64,000 bases of DNA, from NCBI GenBank assembly GCA_009767595.1, contig VSDK01021987.1:246687-310686 (forward strand). The letters are read 5' to 3'. The stretch is from Symbiodinium kawagutii (Eukaryota > Sar > Dinophyceae > Suessiales > Symbiodiniaceae). The notes beneath the pieces were generated by a model. The model had not been told where the DNA came from, searched no databases, and saw nothing but the letters and a program-made list of their open reading frames with translations. Positions 18,215 through 30,416 of the stretch are shown here, piece by piece; position 1 is the stretch's first letter, and the number at the start of each line of letters is the position of its first letter. The position numbers and the translations under genes were made by a program.

Positions 18215-18921
18215 TTGGTTACTAGTAGTACCATAGATATCCAAGGATCGCCAATTGTGGTGAATGACATGTCAACAGATATAGTCAACAGTGGTCAAGA
18301 GTGGCTATTGATTCTGAATTGTCGACGATAGTAGTTCATAATGTCAATTCCGAACTTCCCTCAGAAACCCTCGGAGCCTAGGTTTTATAGGGTTGATTGA
18401 CTGGGGAATCACTGGTACGACACGATTCACTCACTGAGTCCATCATTCGATTCAATCGAGACAAGGAAACAAGTGAATCCAGAGATCGAATCTGAGTGAA
18501 CCTGGGGATTGCGGAACAAGTTGACTCTTTTTCATTCTTTTTCTTCCTTGGAAGTCATGGTGTCATAGTGCGGGCATCCCCAAGTGAGGTGGTCACGTCC
18601 ATGCGGCTCGTACGCATCAGTATCCGTTCATACACATGATAGTTCACAACTTGAATGATGACATCGGAAGATTCAAGATTTTGGAGTCCCAGGTTGAAGC
18701 AGGTTCAAGCATCGAACTTGGACATATAATGTACGACGCTGTAAACCAGTGGCAAGTGGGATCGCGATTTGAACTTGAACGTTAATTGAGTTTCGGTGCA
18801 AAGGCTGGTTGTGGTTTGGGGAGTAAAATTTGAAGGACCTACGCACAATGCAAACTGGTATATAGACAAAGGCTGGTGATGTCAAGTTCATGCAGATTAT
18901 AGTTCTTCACGAGGTTAGTAC
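18215..18921. other. Intergenic stretch
   Basis: No gene or repeat of note. A short pyrimidine-rich run (ctctttttcattctttttcttcc) lies near 18523-18549. No open frame here looks convincing. Confidence 0.4.
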
Positions 18922-19026
18922 ATGTCTAAGCGTCACCTTTCTTTCTCCACCGGCATCATTCCCTGGAAAAACCAAGGCCGGACAAGAGACACATTCCCAA
19001 TTTTCGAGCACGGCATCAGAAGATGA
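18922..19026 (+). CDS. Short ORF upstream of and overlapping the acidic ORF
   Basis: A 34-codon frame from ATG 18922 reads MSKRHLSFSTGIIPWKNQ and is protein-like up to FEHGIRR, then stops in the codon overlapping the next ORF's start. It may be the N-terminal half of the 19023 gene, separated by an indel. No family is known. Confidence 0.3.
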   Translation: MSKRHLSFSTGIIPWKNQGRTRDTFPIFEHGIRR

Positions 19027-19151
19027 AGTCTGAATGGTCTGAAAAGTGGAACAGTGCCAAGGAAGAAGAGTGGGCTGATGAAGATTGGGGTGAAGATGGA
19101 TGGGATGAAGATGGCTGGGGTGAAGATGGTGGTTGGGAAGAAGGCTGGTAA
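19023..19151 (+). CDS. Tiny acidic, tryptophan-rich repeat protein (42 aa)
   Basis: From ATG 19023 the frame gives MKSEWSEKWNSAKEEEW followed by three to four imperfect repeats of the form DEDGWG, ending in EEGW and TAA at 19149. About a quarter of the residues are Asp/Glu with regularly spaced Trp. This regular spacing is unlikely as chance, but the frame is not long and no family is recognised. It could be the last exon of a longer gene or, with the frame upstream at 18922, a single gene broken by one indel. Acidic Trp-containing tails often bind basic partners; no function is claimed. Confidence 0.42.
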   Translation: MKSEWSEKWNSAKEEEWADEDWGEDGWDEDGWGEDGGWEEGW

Positions 19152-20948
19152 CAAACGTTACCGTTTGGGGGAAGTTTCACCTAGTGAGCAAAAGGGTCTG
19201 CTGAAAGCAGTTGAACCTCCGTTTCAACAGCGGCTTTCTCTGTTGAAAGCATATCAATGGCTTGTTTGTGGAACTCAGATGCCAATGCTTGCCATGTACA
19301 TAGTGAAACCCTCTGCTGCAAGTGGATGTCTTTGACTATCCACTGCAGCCAAAGCAGCAGTGAAAAAAATCTTCTCTGCAGTGTTGGACTGACATGCACA
19401 CACACACAGAACTTGGAACTGATTCCCTTTCCGCCCAAACCATGTGGGGCTGTTCATAGATGGAGGTATCAACCCATCTATCCGCAAAAAATGATCTTTG
19501 TAGCAGCAACACATCATTTTTGGGTATATTCAAATACACATAGATTGCTTGTGGACGTGCAAACTTGATGCTGGTTTCAGGTGATTGTATGCTGGGTTCA
19601 GATTTGTCGCTTGGAAACCGAAACCTTTTTTGTTTGCAACCAACAAGGACTTCATTTGCATTGCCTTTGTCGTGTACAGCATTTGTACCAATTTTTACGA
19701 GACCTGACTACAGTGAACTGCTGGAGCTCTTGCTGGGGACCCCTCTCTCGAGGTGGAGTTGAAGCTCTTTGAGAAGAAGAGATTGGCCGCTGAGATCCAA
19801 AGCAGCCGTGGTTGAGCTTCTGGGGACCCGAAAGCCATAGACCCAGGCAGGTCAGAGCTGGATTCCACGCTGGTAAAAGAAGAGGCCATTTCCGTCGTTG
19901 GAACATGTTGGAGTTCTGACAATTTTGCCCATTGGCAGCAGGAAAACATTTGCACATATAATATGCACATATCATATCAATTGCTCAAATCACTCAACCA
20001 CAAATGTAATTGTTGCTTCTGCGTACTGCCACTCCAGCCGGCCCCTCTCGTTTCATAAAAACGCAAAAGCAAGTATCCTTTGAATCTGTTCAACATTTTT
20101 ACAATCCAGTTAAATGATATACTTGATTTTGCTGGGAACCCAAGCTGACCAATGAGACCACGACAAATCAACCCTTGGATAAACGATACGTGTAATCGTG
20201 GGTATGCAACAAATACAAGCTAAATGAAAGATGTGAAGGTTGCAATCAACAGCTATAGATGGGTAGGATCGGGATATCATTCGCCTGTAGTGACGGACAT
20301 ATCCAGTGCAGATTACAGCGTAGCGATCTGCCCACCGTGGAAGTGTGCATCATGGAGATATGGAGATGGGACCTGCGAAAAAATCCTGAGAAATGGATAT
20401 AGAAGTGGACAGGATATCACCAAGCATGTTTGTGACATATCACCACATCCTGAGCTGGACACTAAGACAACGAACAGTTTCGCATTTGTTGGGATGTTCA
20501 CCTGTGCATCCGTGTAGATACTTGGCTATGATTCATTTTCACAAATTGCTCCTCCCCACCAGATAATGCCAGGAACATCTGAATTACAGTACGAATTTGT
20601 TTAGTCTGGGTTCTGATGATTTCTGAAGCACCCCCATTGATCATATCAACCACTGCAGGGCCAAGTCACACCCACCTGGGAACTCTGGGCACTGCTGGAC
20701 GTAGTGAAGATTTGTATGTCCTTGGCTGGAGCAAGGGCATCCCGGGGGGTGAGCGAAGCTGAAGGTCTTCAGTGTGTCAATGCAGCATTTAAAACACATT
20801 GACAAGCTGAATATTATATAATGCAAACAAAATGAGATTCCAAAACGTATACTGTAAATTGACTTGTAATGATGGTATAATTGTGATATAATGCATCGAA
20901 ATAATCTGCAACCCAATTTAGAACCTATGATCTGTTGCTACACCGGCC
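19152..20948. other. Intergenic stretch with a possible LINE remnant
   Basis: No supported gene. On the minus strand at about 20660-20760 the peptide HPPGCPCSSQGHTNLH followed by QQCPEFPG looks like the zinc-knuckle region of a LINE protein, but it is too short to classify. Confidence 0.35.
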
Positions 20949-21089
20949 ATGGCTACCCAGGATGAGCAGTGGTACCGAAACATCAAGGACTTGTGGACTG
21001 TGCGGACCTCAGGGATGCTGAATACCGGGGAGGCTTTCACCACCTCTGTGAACGTTGGAGATACAAATCTAAAAACCAACAAGCAGTAG
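20949..21089 (+). CDS. Candidate first coding exon, unknown
   Basis: ATG 20949 opens a 46-codon frame that is protein-like throughout (MATQDEQWYRNIKDLWTVRT...) and ends at TAG 21087. A GTGAAC inside (near 21048) could act as a donor, in which case this is a first exon. It lies 1.2 kb upstream of the SPRY exons on the same strand and may belong to that gene. No family is recognised. Confidence 0.35.
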   Translation: MATQDEQWYRNIKDLWTVRTSGMLNTGEAFTTSVNVGDTNLKTNKQ

Positions 21090-21164
21090 TTTAGGAGCGT
21101 AGATACAATGGTTATTTACCATCACATATAGATGGTTTATGATGGTTTACGCAGCAGTTTCGAA

Positions 21165-21485
21165 CTTCTTAGTGGATGAATGCCTTGGTCCAACATGCGA
21201 CCACGAATCGTGTTGCAAAGTTGGTCAAGATTCGATCGCTGCCGCGTCGGCGAAGCAGTGTCGGGTCTTGCCCAGATCAGTTCAGCCAGCTGGTTGGGGA
21301 TGGGCGGTAGGTTCACCTACTTGGAATCGTGGAGGACAACCATTGGCACCAACCAGTACAGGGAAGAGCTTTTTGGACAAAGTGATGACCTGGAAGTGCT
21401 AAGCATCAGACTGACACGGATTCCAAGATGTCTTCAATTGGACCCCAACGAAGTTGTGGTTTATGTGGATGTGCCTGGACATTAG
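21165..21485 (+). CDS. Exon-like segment, unknown, possibly part of the SPRY gene
   Basis: A 100-codon open frame reads like protein (SRFDRCRVGEAVSGLAQISS, LDPNEVVVYVDVPGH) and stops at 21483. A second frame over part of the same bases is also open, so the frame choice is uncertain. It lies between the ATG at 20949 and the SPRY exons. No domain is recognised. Confidence 0.32.
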
Positions 21486-22322
21486 ACAAATCATACTGGG
21501 CTCAGAGGCAGTGGCATGGGTTGAGGCAGGGTGATGGCTTCAGTTGACCGCCAAGGGACCAGGAACGCACATCGGGCAGTTGGCAGACCAATGGCCTGGC
21601 TTCGAAAAAGGCAGGGCGGGTGCGTGGAGATGCGTGGAGCTGACATGAGCCCCGCATTCCCTTCACTTTTGGTGCCAAAAAATGTGACTTTCTTCAGCAT
21701 GCAAGAAGACGGGCACATATCATATACGCAATGCGCATTTTGTGTGCTTTCAGTGCACCTGAAAGAGGGCATGCTGGTGATAATTGCTGATTTTGAAAGA
21801 TTGTCTTGCCAACCGAGGGGGTCCTTGAGCAAAATCTTTGGGTTCTAGAGGAAATCTGACATCTTCTACGTATAGCCACATACCCACTGACATCTTCCAT
21901 AGCCACATGCCCACTCACACAAATAAAAGGTGTCAAACACCCTGGTTGTTTGCTTGAAATTGTGGGACTTGTACCTCTGGGTTTGTATGCAAATCTTTAC
22001 AATCAATTGTGAAAATAGCTAGAGGTCAAAAGGGGGCGCTGTCTTATCTTGACCATGGGAAAAAGGAAGACAAGCTAGAAGTTGCATTCCTTGGATTGAT
22101 CGTGCTACGCTTTAACCGTAACCCAGAATTCGTTCACTTCCATGTGATGGAATTGCTTTTTGTGGACTACTGTGGAGAATGAAGAATCCCAACTGCACTT
22201 CAAGTATCGGATCCGTTGATCAACCCTGATCAATCCTGACTTCCATATTAGGCGGGGGTTTGCGCGATATGCTGCGATTCTTGGTGTGACCAACGCTTGG
22301 CAACGCATCCCAATTTTTGCAG

Positions 22323-22429
22323 GTCATACTGGCCATACCCCACAGCGAAGCTCTTTAAGGATGGCAGCCGGGCTGGGGACCGCTGGCAGCCAGGCACAGT
22401 GGTGGGCATCGACGTGGACATGAACGATG
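22323..22429 (+). CDS. SPRY-domain gene, exon encoding the middle of the domain
   Basis: A clear acceptor (caatttttgcag, AG at 22321-22322) opens this exon. The peptide runs YWPYPTAKLFKDGSRAGDRW then QPGTVVGIDVDMNDG, matching the core 'GDVVGV-D-D' strands of SPRY domains. The donor GTGGGAG at 22430 leaves phase 1. Spliced to 23703, the codon G|GT is completed and the SPRY sequence continues without a break. SPRY domains are protein-interaction modules. Earlier exons are not firmly identified. Confidence 0.65.
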
Positions 22430-23702
22430 GTGGGAGACCTGTCCGGGACAGCAGGACCATGGTGGGAGGTACGTATACATGATATTAGTACGATAGATAG
22501 TCGTAACTTCTGGTGGACTCTATGACTATCTAGAGTGGATCTGCATATTCATACATCCATCTCAAGTGCGTTGATGTGTAAATAGGCTGTCTACAAATTC
22601 AAATATGCCCATTGTTTTCATGCACAGAATATTGGACATAGATATACTGCGTGCATCATTCTATAGATGTTCAGCAAAGAGTTCAAAGTAAGGAGCGGAA
22701 TGCCTCCCGCAATTTTGGTTGAGTCTTGACCATGATTCATCTATTCTGGTGGAACCGGGCTTACTCCGGAACTCCCCATGAGTACCTCCGACCATGCGAT
22801 CAGTGTTCAAATGCCTGGAGCTATTATCAAGGCGGAGTTTCGTTCATGTTCCCAATCTGTACATATTTATACATAATATGATATGTGTGCCGGGTGCAGC
22901 AATCAATCAAGATTGCATCTGATCTTTACAACTATGACAGTCCAGACACCTTTACCATTTTCTACTCCGTTGCTTTATTCTCGTCACAATTGTTCGACGC
23001 TTTGGGAGGAAATCATTTCTGTTCAGTTTTCTGCCAGTGCATGAGAGTTGGGAGGCGTCTCACGTCTTCAAATACTGTAATTTTCGAAGCAACGCACTCA
23101 CCAGTTGACGTAAACTCCGTGTGATGAACTTTGGAACCTAGTTTACTTTGGGGATGTGCTTTTGCGAGAGTCCGTGTCATTTTGTGGACTGGATTGGTAC
23201 CATATCCTCCTAAGGCAGCTTTTGGTTGATTGCTGTAGGATTCTCCACTAAGCAACACCTAGGAATCAACTGTTGAAGACATGTCTATTTGATTTCCGTA
23301 TCATTGCTAGTCTTGTAGGGGTTCCTACCAAACGAATTTGATAGAAGAAGAATAGACTGTTGTATTGGTTGTAGGTGGATGACTATAGGATGTACTGCTC
23401 TTGGTAAAGGGGGGTTGGGGATTCTCACCATCCACCTAGAACATTCTCACTACGAACCACGCAGTAGAGATGGATGACATGGGGTGCCACCACTGCTAAA
23501 CTTTTTGAGGTCGAAAACAAATACATGAGCGATGCCGGTGCCAAAACAATGTTGTTGGGATCAGGGCCTGGGTCTCTGGATGAAAATTATGTGTCGGTGG
23601 ATATGTTGGTTCCCTAGCGTTTCTGCGGCTCAGTTTGCACTTGGCTATTTGGTTTTGATGTCCATTTGACAGCGGTGATGGCGGATGTCGGATGCTCTGC
23701 AG
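22430..23702 (+). other. Intron of the SPRY gene
   Basis: This 1,273-bp GT-AG intron is inferred from the in-frame continuity of the SPRY domain. It contains a protein-like short frame near 23509-23618 (EVENKYMSDAGAKTMLLG) behind an AG, which could be an alternative or decayed exon. Confidence 0.55.
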
Positions 23703-23851
23703 GTTCCTTGGCCTTTTGGGGCAATGGCAAGTTCCTGGGGGTCGTGAAAGACAACGAGGCAAAGAGCGACAATTTGCCTTTAAGTGTGCTGTTGAGGGGT
23801 TGGGTGCAGCTTGATCCAACTACACGGGCGCATGGCAGGGGAAGCCAGTGA
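23703..23851 (+). CDS. SPRY-domain gene, exon encoding the domain's C-terminal strands
   Basis: The acceptor is ctctgcag (AG at 23701-23702). The peptide SLAFWGNGKFLGVVKDNEAK then NLPLSVLLRGWVQL matches the 'G-L-F-NG--LG' and 'L-P-V-L' end of SPRY domains. The frame stops at 23849-23851, about 20 codons after the domain, so the SPRY module may be C-terminal. A later donor is possible but not needed. Confidence 0.65.
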
Positions 23852-26800
23852 ACCTCAAAGGCAAGAAAGTGGCCGCTGGCTTAGGTTATGGGTGCGTGGG
23901 ACTAGCAGTGGTTGGCAGGCACTGACAACATGCTTCTCGCCTTAAGGTCATTTGAGCGTCAGACCAGGTCATTTTGGACTGGCTCTGTTTAAAAGGTTTC
24001 AGCTTGCTGGAGCTTTTCAGGTTTCTCATTTTGACAGTGTCCTTTTTTTTTTGCAAGGATAATCAGACTACTGTCACTATACAGTCCTTTCCTTGTTGAT
24101 GGTTTCAGACATCTCCGTTTCCATCCTACTTTCCTGAGTGCAGTAGCTATTGACCAGACTGACCAATTGATTTCCTGAGCTGAACGCAGTACAATAATTG
24201 CAATGCAATTGGACATGATGTGTCAATAGATAGATATACAATGACATACAATGATATTATGAATTAATATATATAATTATATATATATATATATACAGTA
24301 TATATATATATTATAGTTACAATATATGATATTATTGTATACCTAGTACAAATTGAGAACATATATTGAATTCATACACATGGTACATATAGAATCACAG
24401 TCGAACCAAGCGGGTTCCAAGACAATCAGCTTTACTGCCTGTCCAAGGTTCCAGCCGTGAGCGTTTATGGAAGGCTGGCACCGGAGCAGGGACGTCATGC
24501 CAAGCGAGTTGCCTGTGCGGAAAGTGCATCCGTTCACTACGTAAGATGCACCTCCTACACATCGCCATTCAAAACTCTTTGGGAGATCGTTTGAGGGAGT
24601 TACATTGTTTTTTTTCATTTTTAGATTGTTCTTAACATGCATGTTAAGAAATTGGATGTTTCGGGGATGTACTGGAGTTGTCCGGCGCTAATTGGTCGAT
24701 ATATTCTCTTTGAATCTCTTTGAGTGTGAATCCGACTCTTGAAGTGGCTGTGACACAGAATTATGAAACTTCGGATTGGGAGAGTTTCACACACAAAACA
24801 TCCAGTGCTTTGTTCCAAACTTGGTACACCATGGCTTTGAACAATAACAACTTTCTTTATGACAATGCCATCGCAGTGAAATTTGGCAAATGTCAGGGAC
24901 TCTGGCAACTTCAAGGAGAACACCGTGATGGAGGTTGGAGGGATTGGCCATTTCAGATGGTTCCTCCCAAATCGGAAGGCGATAGCATCGAATCTATTGA
25001 CTTCAGGGTTTCTGCAAAGATCCAAATTGGTTGGTGTATTTTTTGATGCAGATGCACATCCAGATTTCAAGGTCATGTTTTGTGTGGATTCCTGTTCCTT
25101 GCAGGGATGGTTGGAGTATGTTAGAGTGCAATCGTTGATTTTATGATCCTGTGACAACCAGAGGATACATAGGTGGCAAGGGAAGAAAAAGACATCCTGA
25201 AAATGAACGGAATAGTATTAGCGAGTTCGAAACCTTTTTTTGCGATAATCCGCACCTTCCTCTCTGGAATTCGCTGCATGTCCGTGGGATCACACATTGG
25301 GACAGCTGATTTCACAGGTCCCCAGCAGTTGATTGAAACCGGTGGTTCATGAGAAACCATAGCCGGGTAAGCACCTAATATGATCTCCTATATGCTTTCC
25401 AGTCCTATACAATATTGAAGCCAATGGGAAATACGGGAAAACCATGGTGAATGATCCATTAAAGACCATTAATTATATATTGATCATTGATGATCATTGA
25501 TGAAACCTCTTAATTGATTGTCTTAGATGATTAACTATTAAATCATTATTGGCCAACAATATTCTTTTCAGACCTTTCAACCATCATCGATCATATCGAC
25601 CTTCGTTGGAAAAACTGTGGCGCGCCCAGATTCGCACCGGTCTGGATGCGCCCGCGAGGTGCGCGTTGGGGCTGTGCAGGCTGTGCCCACATGAATTTGT
25701 CACGTACAAATAACCCATGATTATGATAAAATATGGAATAATTGTGTAAAGTGTCAGTTATTGATGATTTTGAATTAATCACTTGCCATTATATGTTTGC
25801 TGTTTGGTTTAGGAATTAATTGAGCCATATAAGTGAAGCTAAAGCAAACGATCATGATGCTATATGTTTCTGAAACCATGAATGATTAGTATTCATATTT
25901 TGTCATGATGGTTACCTAACCATCAGTCACTAGTTTTTCATCAACCATCATGAATTGTTACTAAGCACTTCTTGACAATGAGTTACCAGCTATTAATATC
26001 AGCTAGATATTGACAATTTATAATGCACGATGAACCATTTGACACGAGCCAAACGATCAAAGATGGATTGTAAGATATGTCAAATATTGGGGTAAAGAGC
26101 GGTGCCTCACAGGTTTGATCAACAATCACGTTTCTTTTGTACTGTTGGTTGGATATTCGTCACGGCATTGTACTACCTTTTTTGCCTATGGTTGACAATT
26201 CGCTATTGGAAGCGCTCGTCAGGGGCCAGCACTGATTACCATGTCGGGGTTGCATGTTAGTTAGTGCGATGGGTATGACAAATTGATTACCTGATATTAC
26301 TTGTGCATTTTTTTGATGGTTACAAGATATATTGTCTTGACCCCTGTGGGTCCAAGAACGGTTTCTGGATGCCGCAGCATCTTGGATAACCACCACGAGC
26401 CATGCCCGTTGGCACTGCCAGGCCTTGATTCGCACTTGAGCTCTGGAAACAGAGAGGACGACAATTTTCAACGGCTTAGACAGTTGGAATCAGCATCCAT
26501 GGGTCTGTATTTCTTCATGGCTCCAGCCCCAAGGGTTGTTTCGAACGATTGAGCTGCTCAACCCTGACCCTTCATGGAACTCAACTCGTAAGTCCCAGCC
26601 ATCCAGACCGCTTCAACCAACTCAGCCAAGTCTCAGCGATGCTGAACAGAAGCAGAAACTTTTCCCAAAAAACCTGATAAGGTGACAACCGTGGCAACCA
26701 GATTGACCCAAAAACTCCCAGAGCCAGCTGGCCGTCACCACTGTTCGGAATCTTCAGTCAGTCAATTGAACTAGTATTCTCTTAGATTCATTCATCATAA

Positions 26801-26975
26801 TTTCCCTTTTGCTAGTGAAACACACGGCCGCCATGACCGAAGCAGTCACAACCCAGTGTGCAGAGAAAAGAGACGATGTATGCGGATGGGTAAGGCAGTG
26901 GGTACCGGGCACGCGTTCAAAGAATGCAATTCTGGCTTTGATCTCCATGTTTTCTGTCAGCGTTGTTCTTCTCAG
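23852..26975. other. Intergenic stretch
   Basis: Contains a (TA)n block at 24262-24320 and several TGATGATCATTGATG tracts near 25460-25560. Overlapping frames on both strands at 24620-25157 are long but show no family resemblance. An ATG in a good initiation context (gccgccATGAcc) at 26833 opens a frame toward 26890 but its donor does not fit the next exon's phase. Confidence 0.4.
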
Positions 26976-27067
26976 ATTTGAATGTTTCTTCAAGCCAGTT
27001 CGGAGCCACCTCTGCAAAGGAAATCATGAAAAACATCGAAAACCAGGCACTTGGATCAAAATTCAGG
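26976..27067 (+). CDS. Candidate internal exon, unknown
   Basis: A pyrimidine-rich acceptor (cgttgttcttctcag) and a good donor (AGG|GTCAGT) bound a 92-bp segment. One frame gives LNVSSSQFGATSAKEIMKNI then ENQALGSKFR, which is helix-like and plausible. A second frame is also open. No family is recognised. Confidence 0.35.
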
Positions 27068-27358
27068 GTCAGTAACGAACAAATGGATTCTCCCGCTTTG
27101 GTACCCCTCATTTTTCTTGTTCATGGCCATATTTACCACATTTGTGGGATTCAGAACAAAGAATCAGTAGTGATAGTCGTGGAGCCGCGCGGCTTTTGAT
27201 TGAAAGTGGATGAAAATCAGCAGATCATGATGGAATGTGTCTAGGCCACGATCGAGTGAAGTAGAACCAGTGAACTATGGGGTATAGACCCGACACCTGC
27301 ACTCAAGTGTCGGCTGATTTCTTAGTGATGAGAGCCGCGGTACTCAGCCGGAAGAATT

Positions 27359-27368
27359 NNNNNNNNNN
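27359..27368. other. Assembly gap (10 N)
   Basis: Ten N characters mark a scaffold join, so distances across this point are not reliable. Confidence 1.
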
Positions 27369-28789
27369 GCAGGAAGACTTGCTAGCAAAAAGGTAGATAG
27401 CAAGTCACAATGGCTCAAAATGGCAGTGAGTGATGGTGGTTGTTTGGCTGTGGTGGTAGAGAGACTTACCTACCTGATAGATATGTATTTGAGGTGAGGA
27501 ATGGTACATTTATCATATGATTCAGTTATATGCTTCTACCATATTATCACTACTGCATAATCTGTATGCAAATAACATGCAAATAACATACGGTACTGGT
27601 ATTATTTATATGTGCAGATTTCACACTTCCCCTCGGAGGCCAAAGTATTCTGCTCTGCACTGCTGGGCTAGGACTGCTAGGCTCTTCACCAGGATGATGA
27701 CTTCTGACATCTTCTGACGAGCTGTGCTGATATGGACATGGATGAAACTCATGCACCACCCAGACTGGATAATGGTAACTGACATGGATATGATGATATG
27801 GATCTGAATGGGCAAATCCGGTGAACGAGATGTCGACCTCGGATTCACGAGTTCCTGTTGATTACTTGATTATATACAAAGACGCGTCCGTGTGCTAAGC
27901 GCGAGAGATTCCCCAACCACGTACCATGATGCTGCCTGAGCCATGATGAACTGATTAACCAGTGCTAAGCATCACCAGTACCAGCCCGTCAACCACACCC
28001 AACCAGTCCACTCGCCTGCTGCCGAGGCCCGCATGGTGCCTCTGGAACCTGGGCCAGGACTGGGCCGCTGGGCTGGGGGGCCCCGCTGGCAGTAGCCTTG
28101 GAAGGTTTCTCCCAGGTTTCTCCAAGGTTGCCTTGTTTTTTCGCGTGCAGGGTTCCGGTCAGCAAGGGTCACACACCAAAAGACTGGTGGGCTTGCAATG
28201 GCTTGATTGTCAATCAATGCACAGGGAGCTGCATCATGTCTCCTTCATTCAACGTGCTGGGCATTGGAGACAACCGTATGGCACTAGACTCGATGCGTCA
28301 CCAACATCGACAAAGTGGTCATCATTGTGATCATCGTTGTGGTCGTCATCATCATGGTCGTCATCATCATCAGACATAGTCATCCTCATCATCGTCATCA
28401 TGCTTAGTGTCACAGTCATTGGCATCCCATGGACCTCATCCGCATCATGATCCGGATCATCAAGATCTCGATAGCCATCGTCATTTTTTTCATGGAGAGT
28501 GTTGTTCTTTTCATGTTTTCTGTGTACTGTAAATCATTGCTATAGCAAGGTGTATCCATGGACATTTTCGTTTCTTCCTTATGGTAAGCACAAACAGGCG
28601 ACCCCTGGTTGACAGCAAGTTTGGGCACGTGCGCAATGAGAATGGCATTCCCGGTCCCGAGCCGTTCCGGTTGGCAGGAGAATCTGCATCATGAGGATCG
28701 TAAGCAATGTGTATTCCAACCACTCAACAATCTTGGTTTTGGGCTCCTCATTTTTTGACTTGCTACTGTGCCCACGCATAATCCCTGCA
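27369..28789. other. Intergenic stretch with one GC-rich island
   Basis: A GC-rich island at 27990-28130 is open on both strands and ends at a CAG|GTAGCC-like site, but no frame resembles a known protein. A CATCATCGT-rich run spans 28310-28470. Confidence 0.4.
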
Positions 28790-28796
28790 TCGACGC

Positions 28797-28965
28797 ACCC
28801 ATGCATCTATCCATCCATCCATCCGTCCGTCTGTCCGTCCGTCCGTCCGTCCCCGTCAGTCCATGCATGCATGCGTGCATCCGTGCATCTGTGCATCCAT
28901 GCAACAATGCATCCATGCATCCATCCATCCGTCCGTTCGTCCGTCTGTCCGTCCGTCCATCCAGA
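28797..28965. repeat. Tetranucleotide array (CATC/CGTC/CATG)n
   Basis: About 40 imperfect 4-bp units alternate between catc, cgtc/tgtc and catg blocks. The order block-wise repeats twice (28801-28860 and 28918-28965), suggesting a duplicated compound array. Confidence 0.85.
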
Positions 28966-30045
28966 GTTACTTAGTTACATATATATATATATATAAAAGA
29001 GGCATATGCAAATTTATACATGGTACATCCATATGTCCGTTTATCTCGATGTATGCACAAGTAGTAGCAGCAATTCAAGCTCAGTGGTGAGTTACAACAT
29101 CCTTTCAGGCTGGAAAAATTCATCAATTTCTCATGCTGGTCTCAAATCTTTCCTGCTTTCCCCACCTGTGTCCGCTCCAGTACCCTCTCCGGGCTATCCA
29201 CCCGCAAGGCATGGCATGGGGATGGGCACCTGAGGAAGAATCCCGCTCATTTGGGACTCGCAAATCCTTAAGCAAATTTGTTGATTTTGGATGATTTTGG
29301 TGTTTCTGGCCAGTTTCAAAATCCAGCTCCAACATCGTGCAAAACCGGCCCAAAGTCTGTACCAGTAGCCTCAACTTGCTTCAGATTCCATGTCAACGTG
29401 CAGCAAGTACTGCTCCGGCTTCGAAGGGCTGTACAATTGGGAAGCGCAGAGGGACTGCAATCGAATCCAGCAAAGACATCCCCAAGCAGCACGTTTTTGT
29501 CACCAATCCAATCCCAGCCAACACGTTTGACATTGTTCACCTGGAGTGGGAGATCCACGACAAACGATAAATCACAACAGCTTTTTATGGAAGGCGCATG
29601 GTGATGAACTTACAGTTTCAACTTTTTCACGATTTCAGGTCATTGTAGGTGATTAGCCCCGATGTCCAATCACCGTCTAGTATATATTAGTTGAATGACA
29701 ATTATGGTTAGGAACTACGCTTTTCCATCCTTAGTTAGTTGTTGACCATCCGCTGTTGCCGTTCTATAATTCTATAACCATAAGACACCCACACACACAC
29801 ACACACACACCTGGGGATAGGTCATAACCAACTATGCCCAACAATTTCTAGTTTGATTACTTTTTGGGATGTTTATCATAGCCCTCTGACACTATTCAAG
29901 AACGATGAATATCGATGAATCATGCACATATCATGCACATATCATGAGCCGCGTCGATAGATCTCTCAAGACCCGCTGCGACTCCTCCTCGCACAGTCCG
30001 GTGATGTCTCCTTTTGCCGCTCGAGGTGGGTTGTTGAGTCAAGGG
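28966..30045. other. Intergenic stretch
   Basis: A TA run at 28979-28995 and an AC run at 29787-29811 are present. Frames at 29278-29604 are open on both strands but show no recognisable protein. Confidence 0.45.
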
Positions 30046-30364
30046 TGCCGGTGGGAATTTTAGCGCTGCAAAGTGTTATGAGTTTGTTTTTATTGTTGTG
30101 CTTGTGGTTGATGCTTTTATTGTTGTTGTGGTTTTTGTGCTTGTGGTTGTTGCTTTTTTTGTTAATCAGTGTTGTGTTTGTTGCTTTTATTGTTGTTGTG
30201 GTTGTTGTGGTTGTGGTTGTTGCTATTATTGTTAATTATTGTGGTGGTTGTTGCTTTTATTGACGATGATAGTGATGATGAGCGATGCCAATAGTCACCA
30301 TGATGGTCAAAATGATGATAATGGCAACAGCCACGGCTCACGACTATGACGGCGATGATGATAG

Positions 30365-30416
<52 letters not shown>
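30046..30416. repeat. TTG-rich tract followed by (GAT)n array
   Basis: From 30070 to 30260 the plus strand is almost only T and G (ttgttgtggttgttg words). A pure (GAT)n array of about 17 units follows at 30366-30416. The purine/pyrimidine-like skew is striking but the frames through it are repeat-encoded. Confidence 0.9.

Noticed and set aside
28310..28480. Regular ATCATC spacing suggestive of a CRISPR-like array
   Set aside because: It is a degenerate trinucleotide tract without unique spacers, in a eukaryotic genome.
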